Positions 1 to 7,267 are shown, numbered from the stretch's first letter. The stretch is DNA of 13,153 nucleotides from Chitinophaga pinensis (GCA_945868555.1 CAMBMC010000038.1:1-13153), one strand, 5' to 3'. Numbers and translations are program-made. The notes: generated by a model from the letters alone, not told the origin.

Positions 1-488
1 CCATCATTGGAGTTTACTTTAACCCCTGCGGCTTTCCCCATAATCAATTGTTCTGGTGTCGATACCGATCCTTGAACGAAATTCTTGTCGGTCAATACAG
101 AAGCAGAACCTGTCATGTCGGTGGTGCGCGTTGTTCCGTAGCCAATCACGACCATTTCATCAATTTCTTGAATTGCAGAAACGAGCACAGCATCCGAAAT
201 TAATGTTTGACCTGCAGTCAAGGTAATTGATCGCGTAATTGTGTTGAAACCTGTTGATCTGAAAATCAAGTTGTAGGTTCCAGCAGGAACATTGTTGATG
301 GTGTAGAACCCTTTGTCGTTGGTCAATGCCCCTCTAGATTGTCCCTCGAGAATGACTGATGCATTGTACATGGGTTCATTCAAAGAGTCTGTTACGGTAC
401 CTTTGATCGTCGCTCCTTGAGCAAGTGCTTCAGTGCTTGTCATTGCGACAAAAGCCAACGAAAGCGCGGTAAGTACTGATTTTAGCAT
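1..488 (-). CDS. SusC/RagA-family TonB-dependent outer membrane receptor, N-terminal part (runs off left edge)
   Basis: Only the first 162 residues and part of the next codon are in the window. Residues 1-24 are a signal peptide ending in ALAQ. Residues about 25-105 form a carboxypeptidase-regulatory-like (CarboxypepD_reg-like) beta-sandwich domain, with the typical stretches IKGTVTD, NASVILEG and NDKGFYTINNVPAGTYNL. A TonB-box-like segment EMVVIGYGT follows at 111-119. The plug domain then begins with DMTGSAS and STPEQLIMGKAAGV, a pattern typical of SusC plugs. SusC proteins form the outer-membrane channel that imports oligosaccharides with a SusD lipoprotein lid and TonB energy. A susD gene would be expected just left of the window. 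The neighbouring GH31 and GH13 genes make alpha-glucan oligosaccharides the likely substrate (inference). The ATG at 488 gives a clean signal peptide and lies about 20 nt after a predicted promoter start. Confidence 0.93.
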   Translation of the reverse strand, partial: MLKSVLTALSLAFVAMTSTEALAQGATIKGTVTDSLNEPMYNASVILEGQSRGALTNDKGFYTINNVPAGTYNLIFRSTGFNTITRSITLTAGQTLISDAVLVSAIQEIDEMVVIGYGTTRTTDMTGSASVLTDKNFVQGSVSTPEQLIMGKAAGVKVNSND

Positions 489-512
489 AGTTTAAATTTA
501 GTAGAACAAGTT

Positions 513-545
513 CAAATGTAATAAAAAAAATATGTAAATGTCAAA
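513..545 (-). promoter_or_regulatory. Predicted Bacteroidota promoter of the SusC-type gene
   Basis: On the minus strand TTTG (542-545) and TACATTTG (513-520) are separated by exactly 21 nt. This fits the Bacteroidota primary-sigma consensus, TTTG at -33 and TAnnTTTG at -7. Transcription should start near 507, leaving a short A/T-rich leader of about 19 nt with no Shine-Dalgarno sequence. It lies wholly in the 74-nt gap between the GH31 stop and the receptor start, so the receptor can be transcribed independently of the enzyme operon. Confidence 0.6.
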
Positions 546-562
546 ATGACACTATGAAAGTG

Positions 563-2962
563 TTACCATAAGATGTTCACGCGATTTTTCTTCCCATTTC
601 CAATATCTTGAATGCGCACCTCATGCATGGCTTCATTGTATGAAAAGCGCACATTTTTCGTGTTTACTTTCACGGATTTAGGCTTATTTGGCACATTTCG
701 CACGAGCAATTCATCGGCAATCGCACCCTTTATTGGTTTTTCAGTAACATAAATGTCGAAGACAGAACGACCACCCAATTGTTTGTAATGCATATGGATG
801 AGGCTATAGTTTCCGTTCTCTAAGGCTTGCGCATCTAAGCCATTGTCGGTGTAGCAGATCCCATTTGCCTCTGGAATATTTGGATCCAGATAAAAGAGAA
901 TATCAATGTTCTCTGTTTTGAATTCTGAGGTATGCTGCATTCCTGGGCAAAGTGTAACGAAAGTGCCACTTTTCACATACGTTGGGATGTGATCCATGGT
1001 CGTGCGAATTTGTTGCTTGGCAATTCCTTCTGTTCCGTTTACACGAATGTATCCCGATGAATAAAAATCAAACCATGTCGTGTTTGTTGGAAAGGTGACA
1101 GTCACTTGACTCGCTTTTGGATCGGTCACAGGCGTCACCAAAAATGCATCACCCCATAAATACGTGGAAGAGGTGCTGTAAGAAGCGGTGTCGCTTGGTG
1201 TCATGTAAAATAGCGGACGCATTAGCGGAGTTCCTTTGGTGCTGTTGATGTAAGCCAAGGTGTAATTGTAGGGCAATAAATCATAGCGCAACTGTACGGC
1301 TTTTTTCGCCAGGGCTTTTGTTTCGGCATCTTTAAAGACTGGTTCACTCGCCACTTCTTCTTGCGCGTGCGGTCTGAAAATGGGTTGGAAAACACCGTAC
1401 TGCAACCAACGCACATACAATTCAGGATCGTCATTTGCTCCGCCGAATCCACCCAAATCAGAGTGCATGTATCCGATACCCTGAAGTCCCATTTGAAGTG
1501 AAATTTCTGTTTGCGGACGCAATCCTCCCCATGTTCTGTTTACATCGCCCGACCATGGAATCATACCATAGCGTTGAGATCCAGCTGCACCAGCACGCAT
1601 TAAAATGAAGGGCCGGACGGAAGGGTACTTGCCAAAATAGCCATGGTGAATTAATCCTGCCCAATCGTGGCCATAAATGTTGTGTACCCAGTCGGCAGGA
1701 CCGTTGGCATGTCTTAAATCACGAGGATGTACTTCTGGTTCTCCAAGATCTCCCCAGAAACCACTTACACCTCGTTCAATCAGTCCAGAATAAATGTTCC
1801 AAAACCAACGTTTTCCTGCATCGCTGTATACATCAATCAAGCCCGTATTTCCAAAATAGAAGTTGTAGGTAAATGGTTTTCCGAGACTGTCTTTACACAG
1901 GATATCTGCGTCAACAGCCTCTTTCCAGCGGTCGGATGTGGTGAGCACAAAAGGTTCGGTGATGAGTACGGTATGTATATTTTTGGCATTGAGGTCCTGA
2001 ATCATTTTGTCTGGCGCAGGGAAGGAGTCGGTATCGAAGGCCAGATTCCCCATGGTACCTTGAATTGTTTTTCCAAACCAATAAAGATCTAGGATCACTG
2101 CATCAAGTGGAATGCTGTCCTTGAAAAATTGGTCAACAGTCGATTCTACTTCTTGTTGGGAGTGATAGCCAAAGCGACTAGCGAAATTTCCAAAAGCCCA
2201 ACGTGGAGGTAAGGGTTGATGACCCGTTAGTTGTGTATAGTTTTCAATCAAGTTTTCCCATGAATTTCCAGCAATAACTTGATAGACCATTCTTCCAGCG
2301 ACCGTTTCATAGACGATGCTGTTGTTCTTTTCGGAATCTAGGTCCAAGTAGCCGATTGGTGCATTATCAAAATGTAGCATGAAGCGTTTAGAACTGACCA
2401 CAATCGGCATCGTATAGTTCATTAAAACCGAACGTTCTTCATACCCGTAATGTGCTCGATTGTACAATTCCAGGCGATTTCCGCGTCGGTTCATGCCCAA
2501 GGCACGCGCTCCTCCACCAAACAAGGCTTCGTCTTTTGTGATGCTAAAGGACAGCGATTTGTTCCCATTGGCCATTTTTTGATAGCCATTTTTTTCGGCA
2601 ACCAACAGTTCACCATTTTGCCAATACCACACATTGAAGGGTTCTTTTTGGATGTCAACAATGATGCTACTCGAACCGCTACGAATGACCAAGGCTCCAG
2701 GTTGATCCGTAGATTCAATTTTATCACTCGTTTTCTCTGCAATTACAGCGTGAGACTCATTATTTATCGTTTCGCCATTGGGTACGAAGGCCGTTTGAAC
2801 GACATCTGGACTGAAATAGGAGAAGTAATAGCTGCCGTCTGAAACCTTTACAACGATCGTATTCCCCTCCTTTTTCATGGAGACATAGCTGCGCGATTGG
2901 CCTTGACTAAATACTGTTGTTCCGAAAAGGAAAATTCCAAATAGAGTTAAAAATCGTTTCAT
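563..2962 (-). CDS. GH31 family alpha-glucosidase / alpha-transglucosidase, periplasmic
   Basis: 799 residues, usual for a complete bacterial GH31. A signal peptide of about 19 residues ends in TTVFSQ, with no lipobox and no T9SS tail, so the protein is probably periplasmic. Residues about 25-240 are the N-terminal beta-sandwich. The (beta/alpha)8 barrel starts near LPPRWAFGNF (251). The predicted nucleophile is Asp405 in GFWGDLGEPE and the acid/base is Asp473 in PWSGDVNR. Further family motifs are AVILDLYWFG (288-297) and RPFILMRAG (450-458). C-terminal beta domains follow from about residue 580. The family removes or transfers terminal alpha-glucosyl (or alpha-xylosyl) units with retention. 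Some members with this DLYWFG pattern, such as Cellvibrio japonicus Agd31B, are 4-alpha-glucosyltransferases, so hydrolase versus transferase is open. Its ATG overlaps the GH13 stop as ATGA (2959-2962), suggesting translational coupling. Confidence 0.93.
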   Translation of the reverse strand: MKRFLTLFGIFLFGTTVFSQGQSRSYVSMKKEGNTIVVKVSDGSYYFSYFSPDVVQTAFVPNGETINNESHAVIAEKTSDKIESTDQPGALVIRSGSSSIIVDIQKEPFNVWYWQNGELLVAEKNGYQKMANGNKSLSFSITKDEALFGGGARALGMNRRGNRLELYNRAHYGYEERSVLMNYTMPIVVSSKRFMLHFDNAPIGYLDLDSEKNNSIVYETVAGRMVYQVIAGNSWENLIENYTQLTGHQPLPPRWAFGNFASRFGYHSQQEVESTVDQFFKDSIPLDAVILDLYWFGKTIQGTMGNLAFDTDSFPAPDKMIQDLNAKNIHTVLITEPFVLTTSDRWKEAVDADILCKDSLGKPFTYNFYFGNTGLIDVYSDAGKRWFWNIYSGLIERGVSGFWGDLGEPEVHPRDLRHANGPADWVHNIYGHDWAGLIHHGYFGKYPSVRPFILMRAGAAGSQRYGMIPWSGDVNRTWGGLRPQTEISLQMGLQGIGYMHSDLGGFGGANDDPELYVRWLQYGVFQPIFRPHAQEEVASEPVFKDAETKALAKKAVQLRYDLLPYNYTLAYINSTKGTPLMRPLFYMTPSDTASYSTSSTYLWGDAFLVTPVTDPKASQVTVTFPTNTTWFDFYSSGYIRVNGTEGIAKQQIRTTMDHIPTYVKSGTFVTLCPGMQHTSEFKTENIDILFYLDPNIPEANGICYTDNGLDAQALENGNYSLIHMHYKQLGGRSVFDIYVTEKPIKGAIADELLVRNVPNKPKSVKVNTKNVRFSYNEAMHEVRIQDIGNGKKNRVNILW

Positions 2963-4845
2963 CGCAATTCGATTACATAAGAAGTTTTAGCCTTTAACGT
3001 CCAATTGGAAGCGTTCAGGTCAAAGGTCTCGCTGGAAAGAATATCTGTTCCGCTGGTAAGTCCAAGAAATCCTTCGCTGAAGCGCGATGGGTTCATGTTT
3101 TGTTCTAATGCGCTGTTGTTTATGATAACCATTACTGCCTTGTTGTCAAGAATACGAAAATACACATAGACATTGTTTTCTGGAATAAAGTGAATCATTT
3201 TTCCAGTGTGAATGACCGCGTTGTTTTTTCTCCAATTGAGCAGTTTTTTTGTGAAAGCATGATAGGCTTCTTGTTCTGCAGTTCGCCCAGCCACCTTTCG
3301 ATCGAAACCAGTTGTCTCTTTGTTGTCTTCAGCTACAAATGCAGTGACATTATCAGCAGGCCATCCACCGGGGAAGTCTTGACGAATGTCGGCATCACCC
3401 ACTTCTTTCTTTCCCGCCATGCCGATTTCAGAACCGTAGTAAATTTGCGGAATCCCGCGACAGGTGGAAATCAGCGTAAGGACAAGTTTGTAATCGCTGA
3501 GACTTGGAAAGATTTCATTGAAGCGCTGGGTATCGTGATTCTCAAAGAACACCAATAAATTCTGCGGGTCTTTATAGAGGAAGTCGTTTGAGAAATTGTC
3601 AAAAAACCGAACAACTCCTTTGTCCCATCCTTGTTCATTTTCTTTGAACGCTCCTAGAATCGCATCGTGCAAGGTGAAATCCATTACAGAAGGCAGGTTT
3701 GTGTTGTAATCCTGAATGGCCGCAATTGGACTATCTTTCTGCCAATAGGAAATCTGCGCTTGATCGTGCAGCCAGATTTCGCCTACCATGTTCAAGTTTG
3801 GATATTCGTTCATGATTTGTTTGGTCCATTCGGCAATGGCTTCTTTGTCGTTGAAGGAATAGGTGTCGATACGAATTCCATCCAAGTCGGCATATTCAAT
3901 CCACCAAATGGTATTTTGAATGAGGTAATTTAAGACTAAGGGGTTTCGCTGATTTAAATCGGGCATGGAACGTACGAACCACCCGTCCTCGCAGTAATAG
4001 GTGTCGCGCGCTGAACGGTGGTTGTCCATGTGTGTAGACGTGCGGTAATTGGTTTGTCCGTATCCTGGAAATTGGTGTATCCATTCGTAGGTCGGCAAAT
4101 CATTCATCATCCAATGAGCCGCGCCCCAGTGATTGGGAACCACATCCATGATCATTTTTAAGCCATTTTGGTGACATTTCGACACGAGCGAACAGAATTC
4201 TTCATTTGCTCCATAGCGCGGATCGACACGGTACAAGTCGCTTTGACCATAGGTATGGTAACTGTATTCGGCGTCGTTGTCTTCCAACAATGGAGTACTC
4301 CAAATGGCAGTTGCACCAAGTTCCTTAATGTAATTCAAATGGTCTGCTATGCCTTGAAGATCTCCTCCATGACGTCCTCCTGGTAAACTTCTGTCGGCTT
4401 TTTCTTTGGTGCTGGCATCGCTGTCGTTGGACAAATTTCCATTGGCGAAACGGTCGGGCATGAGCAAATAAATGACGTCTGAACTATTGAAACCCATTCG
4501 GGCCGCTGAGTTTTCTCGCCTTTGTTTTAGCATATAGCTTATGGTATGAACGCGTTTTTTCCCTCTGCTGAAATGAATGTCATAGTTGCCTGCATCCTTT
4601 CCTTGAGTTTCAATTTTAATGAATACGTAGTTTGGATTTTCCGTCCGCGTAACCCCCAAGATGAGCAATTGGTCGGAGCTTGGAATAAGTTCACTGATTC
4701 CTGTTCCGTGAACCATAATTTCTACTTGGTGATGTGCCATTCCCGCCCACCAAAATGCAGGTTCAACTCGGTCAATGGGCGCATCTTTGGCGTGTGCTAT
4801 TGATGACCCAATGACTAGAAAAAGGAATAGAATGAAATTTTTCAT
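2959..4845 (-). CDS. GH13 cyclomaltodextrinase/neopullulanase-like alpha-amylase (SusA-type), periplasmic
   Basis: 628 residues, full length. The signal peptide ends in SSIAHA (1-19), giving a soluble periplasmic enzyme. Residues about 22-105 match the N-terminal beta domain of cyclomaltodextrinases (the WWAGM motif at 32-36). The barrel starts at VIYLLMPDRFANG (124). All four GH13 signature regions are intact: DVVPNH (234-239), DGIRIDTYS with nucleophile Asp327, VGEIW with acid/base Glu356, and FFENHDTQR with Asp438. HGGDLQGI (159-166) is also typical. A C-terminal beta domain runs from about 540. Such enzymes cleave alpha-1,4 bonds in cyclic or linear maltooligosaccharides and sometimes pullulan. 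The exact preference cannot be read from sequence. The gene starts 3 nt after the CotH stop and overlaps the GH31 start by 4 nt, so the three genes form one operon. Confidence 0.94.
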   Translation of the reverse strand: MKNFILFLFLVIGSSIAHAKDAPIDRVEPAFWWAGMAHHQVEIMVHGTGISELIPSSDQLLILGVTRTENPNYVFIKIETQGKDAGNYDIHFSRGKKRVHTISYMLKQRRENSAARMGFNSSDVIYLLMPDRFANGNLSNDSDASTKEKADRSLPGGRHGGDLQGIADHLNYIKELGATAIWSTPLLEDNDAEYSYHTYGQSDLYRVDPRYGANEEFCSLVSKCHQNGLKMIMDVVPNHWGAAHWMMNDLPTYEWIHQFPGYGQTNYRTSTHMDNHRSARDTYYCEDGWFVRSMPDLNQRNPLVLNYLIQNTIWWIEYADLDGIRIDTYSFNDKEAIAEWTKQIMNEYPNLNMVGEIWLHDQAQISYWQKDSPIAAIQDYNTNLPSVMDFTLHDAILGAFKENEQGWDKGVVRFFDNFSNDFLYKDPQNLLVFFENHDTQRFNEIFPSLSDYKLVLTLISTCRGIPQIYYGSEIGMAGKKEVGDADIRQDFPGGWPADNVTAFVAEDNKETTGFDRKVAGRTAEQEAYHAFTKKLLNWRKNNAVIHTGKMIHFIPENNVYVYFRILDNKAVMVIINNSALEQNMNPSRFSEGFLGLTSGTDILSSETFDLNASNWTLKAKTSYVIELR

Positions 4846-4848
4846 TGT

Positions 4849-6282
4849 TTACTGAATTGGAAAATAAGTGCGGGTTTGGCCATTGGCATCTTGAAGAAGT
4901 AAGAGCTGACCTCTGGTATCTAAGGGAACTTCTTGTCCCATCAGATTAAAAGCTTTGACAGGAATAAATTGATTAGGTTCAAGGTCATCGATTGCCAGAG
5001 GACAAGGGTTTTGCAAGCCTTGATAAGTGGTTTGATTATTCGCTGATGCACTGCGGTTTACAATAAACGAATAGATGGATGAGGTAACATGAGCACCGGC
5101 TGCTTGTGTGATGGCGTCAAGAAAAACCTGATCGGTAAATCCATAATCAAGGGCTTTGTATGTGTCTTCCAAGGCGGCAGTCTCAATCAATGTCTGTTTT
5201 TCAGTAAGTAGTGTGTTTAAATTTGGAGTAGTGTAAAACGTAGCTACGGCCTGATCCATATAATAGGTGTATAAATCTTTAAAGTAAGGCACATTCATCA
5301 GTCGGGTATAAAGCGGTCGAGGTTGATTGCTTTGCGACCATTGGTAGATGTTTCGTGTCGCCCAATTGATTCCCATCCAATCGATTCCGAAGGTATTGTC
5401 CATGTCATACTCGATAAAGACGAATCTTCCATCTGAAGGACGTTGGTAAAGGTAAAAGTTGTTTTTGTTGTAGGAATGTCCGTCCCAATGCCCCGCTAGC
5501 ACTTCGATTACCAAGGTGCGGAGGTAAAGGTCAACATCTAATATTTGCTGAATGACGCATGGAAAATCTGCATCACTGCAGGTATTCAAGGTATTCAAAA
5601 AGGCAATCAATCCGCTGTAGTCATTTGTGCCTTTATTGGTTTTTAATTCGTAATACGGAACATAAGCAGCTTGTCCAGTTCCGAGATAGGTCAGATCTGC
5701 CCCCCAATTGGCTTTGTACAAGTTGCCATTGTCGTCACTCGGAAACCTTAAGTCAAGAAAATTTTCATCGATGTGCTCTGCATTGTAATAAAGGCCTTTG
5801 TATTCATTGTTGACGTAAAGGCGAACATAACTGTTTCGCAATGAAATCACATTTTGATTTCGGAGCAGTGATGCAGAAAGAAATGACCGCAAGATGGATG
5901 GATCGTTGTGTTCACCATTCAAATTGAGTTTCTCAAGTCCAAGCCATTTCTGCCCAGGAACATTCGCGTTCATTGACACTTTGAAGGACTTTTTTGCTGC
6001 AAATCGGGAAGTGTTCCCACGCAGACGAAAACCGACGTTATCCATTGAATCGACCAACACGGAACTCACATACTTGAATTTGGCTGGATATTCATGGTTG
6101 GATTCAAGACTGTCTGGGTGGAGCATCAATGCTAGATCAGCTGGGTTAACTTCAATAAAAATGGATGCTACCTCGTTCTGAATAAATGCATTGTTGTCCG
6201 CTGGATGCACTTGGGCAACCGCAGAACCAGATGTGAAGATCACAACCAGAAGGACAACTATAAGCTTTATTGATTTCAGCAC
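4849..6282 (-). CDS. Secreted CotH-kinase-family protein, first gene of the alpha-glucan operon
   Basis: I prefer the GTG at 6282, which gives 477 aa beginning MLKSIKLIVVLL with a signal peptide ending in GSAVAQ. A longer TTG start at 6318 would begin upstream of the predicted transcription start. CotH-family features (numbering from the GTG): GFRLRGNTS with the KKSFKV lysines (84-101), GLYYNAEHID (163-172), GHWDGHSYNKNNFYLY (264-279) and FIEYDMDNTFG (289-299). The WDG and DMD aspartates and the intervening Asn residues match positions used for catalysis and metal binding in CotH and Fam20C-like secretory kinases. These are atypical protein kinases, of which Bacillus CotH phosphorylates spore-coat proteins. 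The target here is unknown. The tail from about 439 (IPVKAFNLMGQEV) resembles a shortened T9SS type A sorting domain, so surface export is possible but unproven. GH13 follows after 3 nt. Confidence 0.85.
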   Translation of the reverse strand: MLKSIKLIVVLLVVIFTSGSAVAQVHPADNNAFIQNEVASIFIEVNPADLALMLHPDSLESNHEYPAKFKYVSSVLVDSMDNVGFRLRGNTSRFAAKKSFKVSMNANVPGQKWLGLEKLNLNGEHNDPSILRSFLSASLLRNQNVISLRNSYVRLYVNNEYKGLYYNAEHIDENFLDLRFPSDDNGNLYKANWGADLTYLGTGQAAYVPYYELKTNKGTNDYSGLIAFLNTLNTCSDADFPCVIQQILDVDLYLRTLVIEVLAGHWDGHSYNKNNFYLYQRPSDGRFVFIEYDMDNTFGIDWMGINWATRNIYQWSQSNQPRPLYTRLMNVPYFKDLYTYYMDQAVATFYTTPNLNTLLTEKQTLIETAALEDTYKALDYGFTDQVFLDAITQAAGAHVTSSIYSFIVNRSASANNQTTYQGLQNPCPLAIDDLEPNQFIPVKAFNLMGQEVPLDTRGQLLLLQDANGQTRTYFPIQ

Positions 6283-6300
6283 AGCGAGTTTTCTTAACGT

Positions 6301-6308
6301 CAAATATA
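6301..6308 (-). promoter_or_regulatory. -7 element of the CotH-GH13-GH31 operon promoter
   Basis: The minus strand reads TATATTTG, an exact TAnnTTTG match. Transcription would start near 6295, about 13 nt before the GTG at 6282. No convincing -33 TTTG is seen 19-21 nt upstream, so the promoter may be weak or activator-dependent. Confidence 0.45.
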
Positions 6309-6313
6309 CACTA

Positions 6314-6341
6314 ACCAATTTAAATTATGTGGCACATTGGT
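6314..6341. promoter_or_regulatory. Possible operator dyad between divergent promoters
   Basis: ACCAAT (6314-6319) and ATTGGT (6336-6341) form a 6-bp inverted repeat with a 16-nt spacer. The dyad sits between the minus-strand -7 element (6301-6308) and the plus-strand -7 element (6345-6352), with 5 and 3 nt to spare. The position suits a shared regulator, but a 6-bp repeat in so short an A/T-rich region could arise by chance. Confidence 0.2.
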
Positions 6342-6344
6342 GAA

Positions 6345-6370
6345 TACATTTGATTGTATCACTAACTTTG
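6345..6370 (+). promoter_or_regulatory. Tandem -7 elements upstream of the lipoprotein gene
   Basis: Two exact TAnnTTTG matches occur: TACATTTG (6345-6352) and TAACTTTG (6363-6370). The first would give a leader of about 18 nt. The second would start transcription at or next to the ATG at 6376, giving a leaderless message. TTGG at 6337-6340 lies 22 nt before the second and is a marginal -33 candidate. Confidence 0.4.
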
Positions 6371-6375
6371 TTTTT

Positions 6376-6918
6376 ATGCTTCGTTTTATTTTCTTTTTAC
6401 TGATTGTCGCTTGTTCCACACCTGAAAAAGACCAGCCTGAAGAAGACCAGCCTTTGGTCTGCAGTCCGTATGAAATTTACATCGATGATTCCATTGCGAT
6501 GGCCTGTTATTCTGGACCAGAGTTTTTAAACGGCGAAGACATTGGTCATCAACTTTCCAATTATGTGGCCGATAGTGTTGGAAAGTACTTAAAATGGTCC
6601 TTCGAGAAAAGTGACTACAAGCGTGTATTATTGGACAGTATCGCTGTTGATTTAACCGTAATTTCAGGAGATACGGTGACCTATACCATTCAGATTCCCT
6701 TCGAAAAGACCAACCGTTGCAACGCCACTACCTGCATCGATCACCGAGGCAGTTGGGTAGATAACCGTCGAATTGCGGATGCGCACCACAAGGAGTTTAT
6801 TCAGAAGTTGAAGAAGGCTGGATATCTGCGCATTGAATCGAATCTTTTTACGGCAGGATTGCTCTACGAATATTGGGTTATTTTTACCCGTGAAGCGGAC
6901 GCGAGGGATTGTGAGTAA
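6376..6918 (+). CDS. Orphan lipoprotein, function unknown
   Basis: 180 residues from the ATG at 6376. An upstream in-frame TTG at 6337 would put 13 residues before the signal peptide and is unlikely. The N terminus MLRFIFFLLIVAC is a lipoprotein signal peptide with Cys13 as the lipidation site. An acidic, proline-containing tether follows, with a short internal duplication (EKDQPEEDQP). The globular part holds several cysteines, including RCNATTC and the last-but-one residue, which could form disulfides in the periplasm. I recognise no family or catalytic motif. The pattern of alternating beta-like segments (VLLDSIAVDLTVISGDTVTYTIQI) suggests a beta-rich domain with a C-terminal helix. The gene faces away from the glucan operon with 93 bp between the starts and may share its control region. 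There is no evidence that it takes part in glucan use. Confidence 0.75.
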   Translation: MLRFIFFLLIVACSTPEKDQPEEDQPLVCSPYEIYIDDSIAMACYSGPEFLNGEDIGHQLSNYVADSVGKYLKWSFEKSDYKRVLLDSIAVDLTVISGDTVTYTIQIPFEKTNRCNATTCIDHRGSWVDNRRIADAHHKEFIQKLKKAGYLRIESNLFTAGLLYEYWVIFTREADARDCE

Positions 6919-7016
6919 TGACCAATTACCAATTCAATGACTAATGACTAATTACTAATTAATTTTAGTCGTAACTCCGTAACTAATAACTCGTAACCAT
7001 TGTTGTCCGACTAAAA
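6919..7016. repeat. Low-complexity intergenic repeats with 9-bp inverted repeat
   Basis: Directly after the lipoprotein stop come imperfect short repeats of the types AATTACCAATT and GACTAATGACTAATTACTAATT. TAACTCCGTAACTAATAACTCGTAAC follows in parts from 6972. TTTTAGTCG (6963-6971) and CGACTAAAA (7008-7016) are a perfect 9-bp inverted repeat enclosing 36 nt of the TAACTC-type repeats, so this segment can form a stem-loop in RNA or single-stranded DNA. The 14-mer GTAACTCCGTAACT at 6971-6984 recurs at 7297-7310. Confidence 0.6.
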
Positions 7017-7048
7017 CCACCATTATATTTTATCTAAATTGCACAGTG

Positions 7049-7056
7049 TACTTTTG
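7049..7056 (+). promoter_or_regulatory. Possible -7 element of a small intergenic transcript
   Basis: TACTTTTG is an exact TAnnTTTG match. No clear -33 TTTG lies 19-21 nt upstream. Transcription would start near 7062, just before the ATG at 7070, and could end at the terminator at 7211-7239. Confidence 0.2.
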
Positions 7057-7069
7057 GTCATTTTGAATT

Positions 7070-7186
7070 ATGTTCAGGTTTTGTTCGCTCTCCTCCGCTC
7101 TCCGCTGCGGAAAAGCCGCTGGGGCGGAATATCAAAAGCGAATTTTAGTGAACTTCTCTAGTATTGATACCTGCGTTATAGTTTAG
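7070..7186 (+). CDS. Possible 38-codon small ORF in a GC-rich intergenic patch
   Basis: An ATG at 7070 opens 38 codons ending in TAG at 7184-7186. The peptide starts MFRFCSLSSALRCGKAAGAE and ends SSIDTCVIV. There is no signal peptide or known motif. Part of it (about 7085-7130) is much richer in G and C than its surroundings, with hairpin-forming CCGC/GCGG runs. The open frame could therefore be a by-product of a structured element or an intergenic repeat rather than a gene. It sits between a possible -7 element and a terminator, so a small RNA or small-protein transcript is conceivable. Confidence 0.15.
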   Translation: MFRFCSLSSALRCGKAAGAEYQKRILVNFSSIDTCVIV

Positions 7187-7210
7187 GAAGCATGTATAAA
7201 CCACCCCTTG

Positions 7211-7239
7211 CCCCTCCACGAGGGGATTTTTATTTTTTT
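7211..7239 (+). terminator. Intrinsic terminator, plus-strand direction
   Basis: CCCCT (7211-7215), loop CCACG, and AGGGG (7221-7225) form a 5-bp stem followed by ATTTTTATTTTTTT. The T run lies only on the plus-strand 3' side, so it does not terminate the large minus-strand gene. It lies about 290 nt after the lipoprotein stop, which is far for that gene. ACCCCTTGCCCCTCC-type elements are also, to my knowledge, common intergenic repeats in flavobacterial genomes. Confidence 0.5.
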
Positions 7240-7267
7240 CTTGCTCAGTGTCAACTCATCAAACATC

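Noticed and set aside
546..575. CACT...AGTG inverted repeat after the GH31 stop as a terminator
   Set aside because: The stem has only 4 bp and no following T run, so read-through into the receptor gene remains possible.
1727..2092. Plus-strand open frames opposite the GH31, GH13 and CotH genes
   Set aside because: They lie wholly inside well-supported genes on the other strand, have no recognisable domains, and their peptides look like reversed-frame noise.
7200..7240. Terminator at 7211-7239 as the end of the giant adhesin transcript
   Set aside because: In the minus direction the hairpin is not followed by a T run, so it can only act on plus-strand transcripts.
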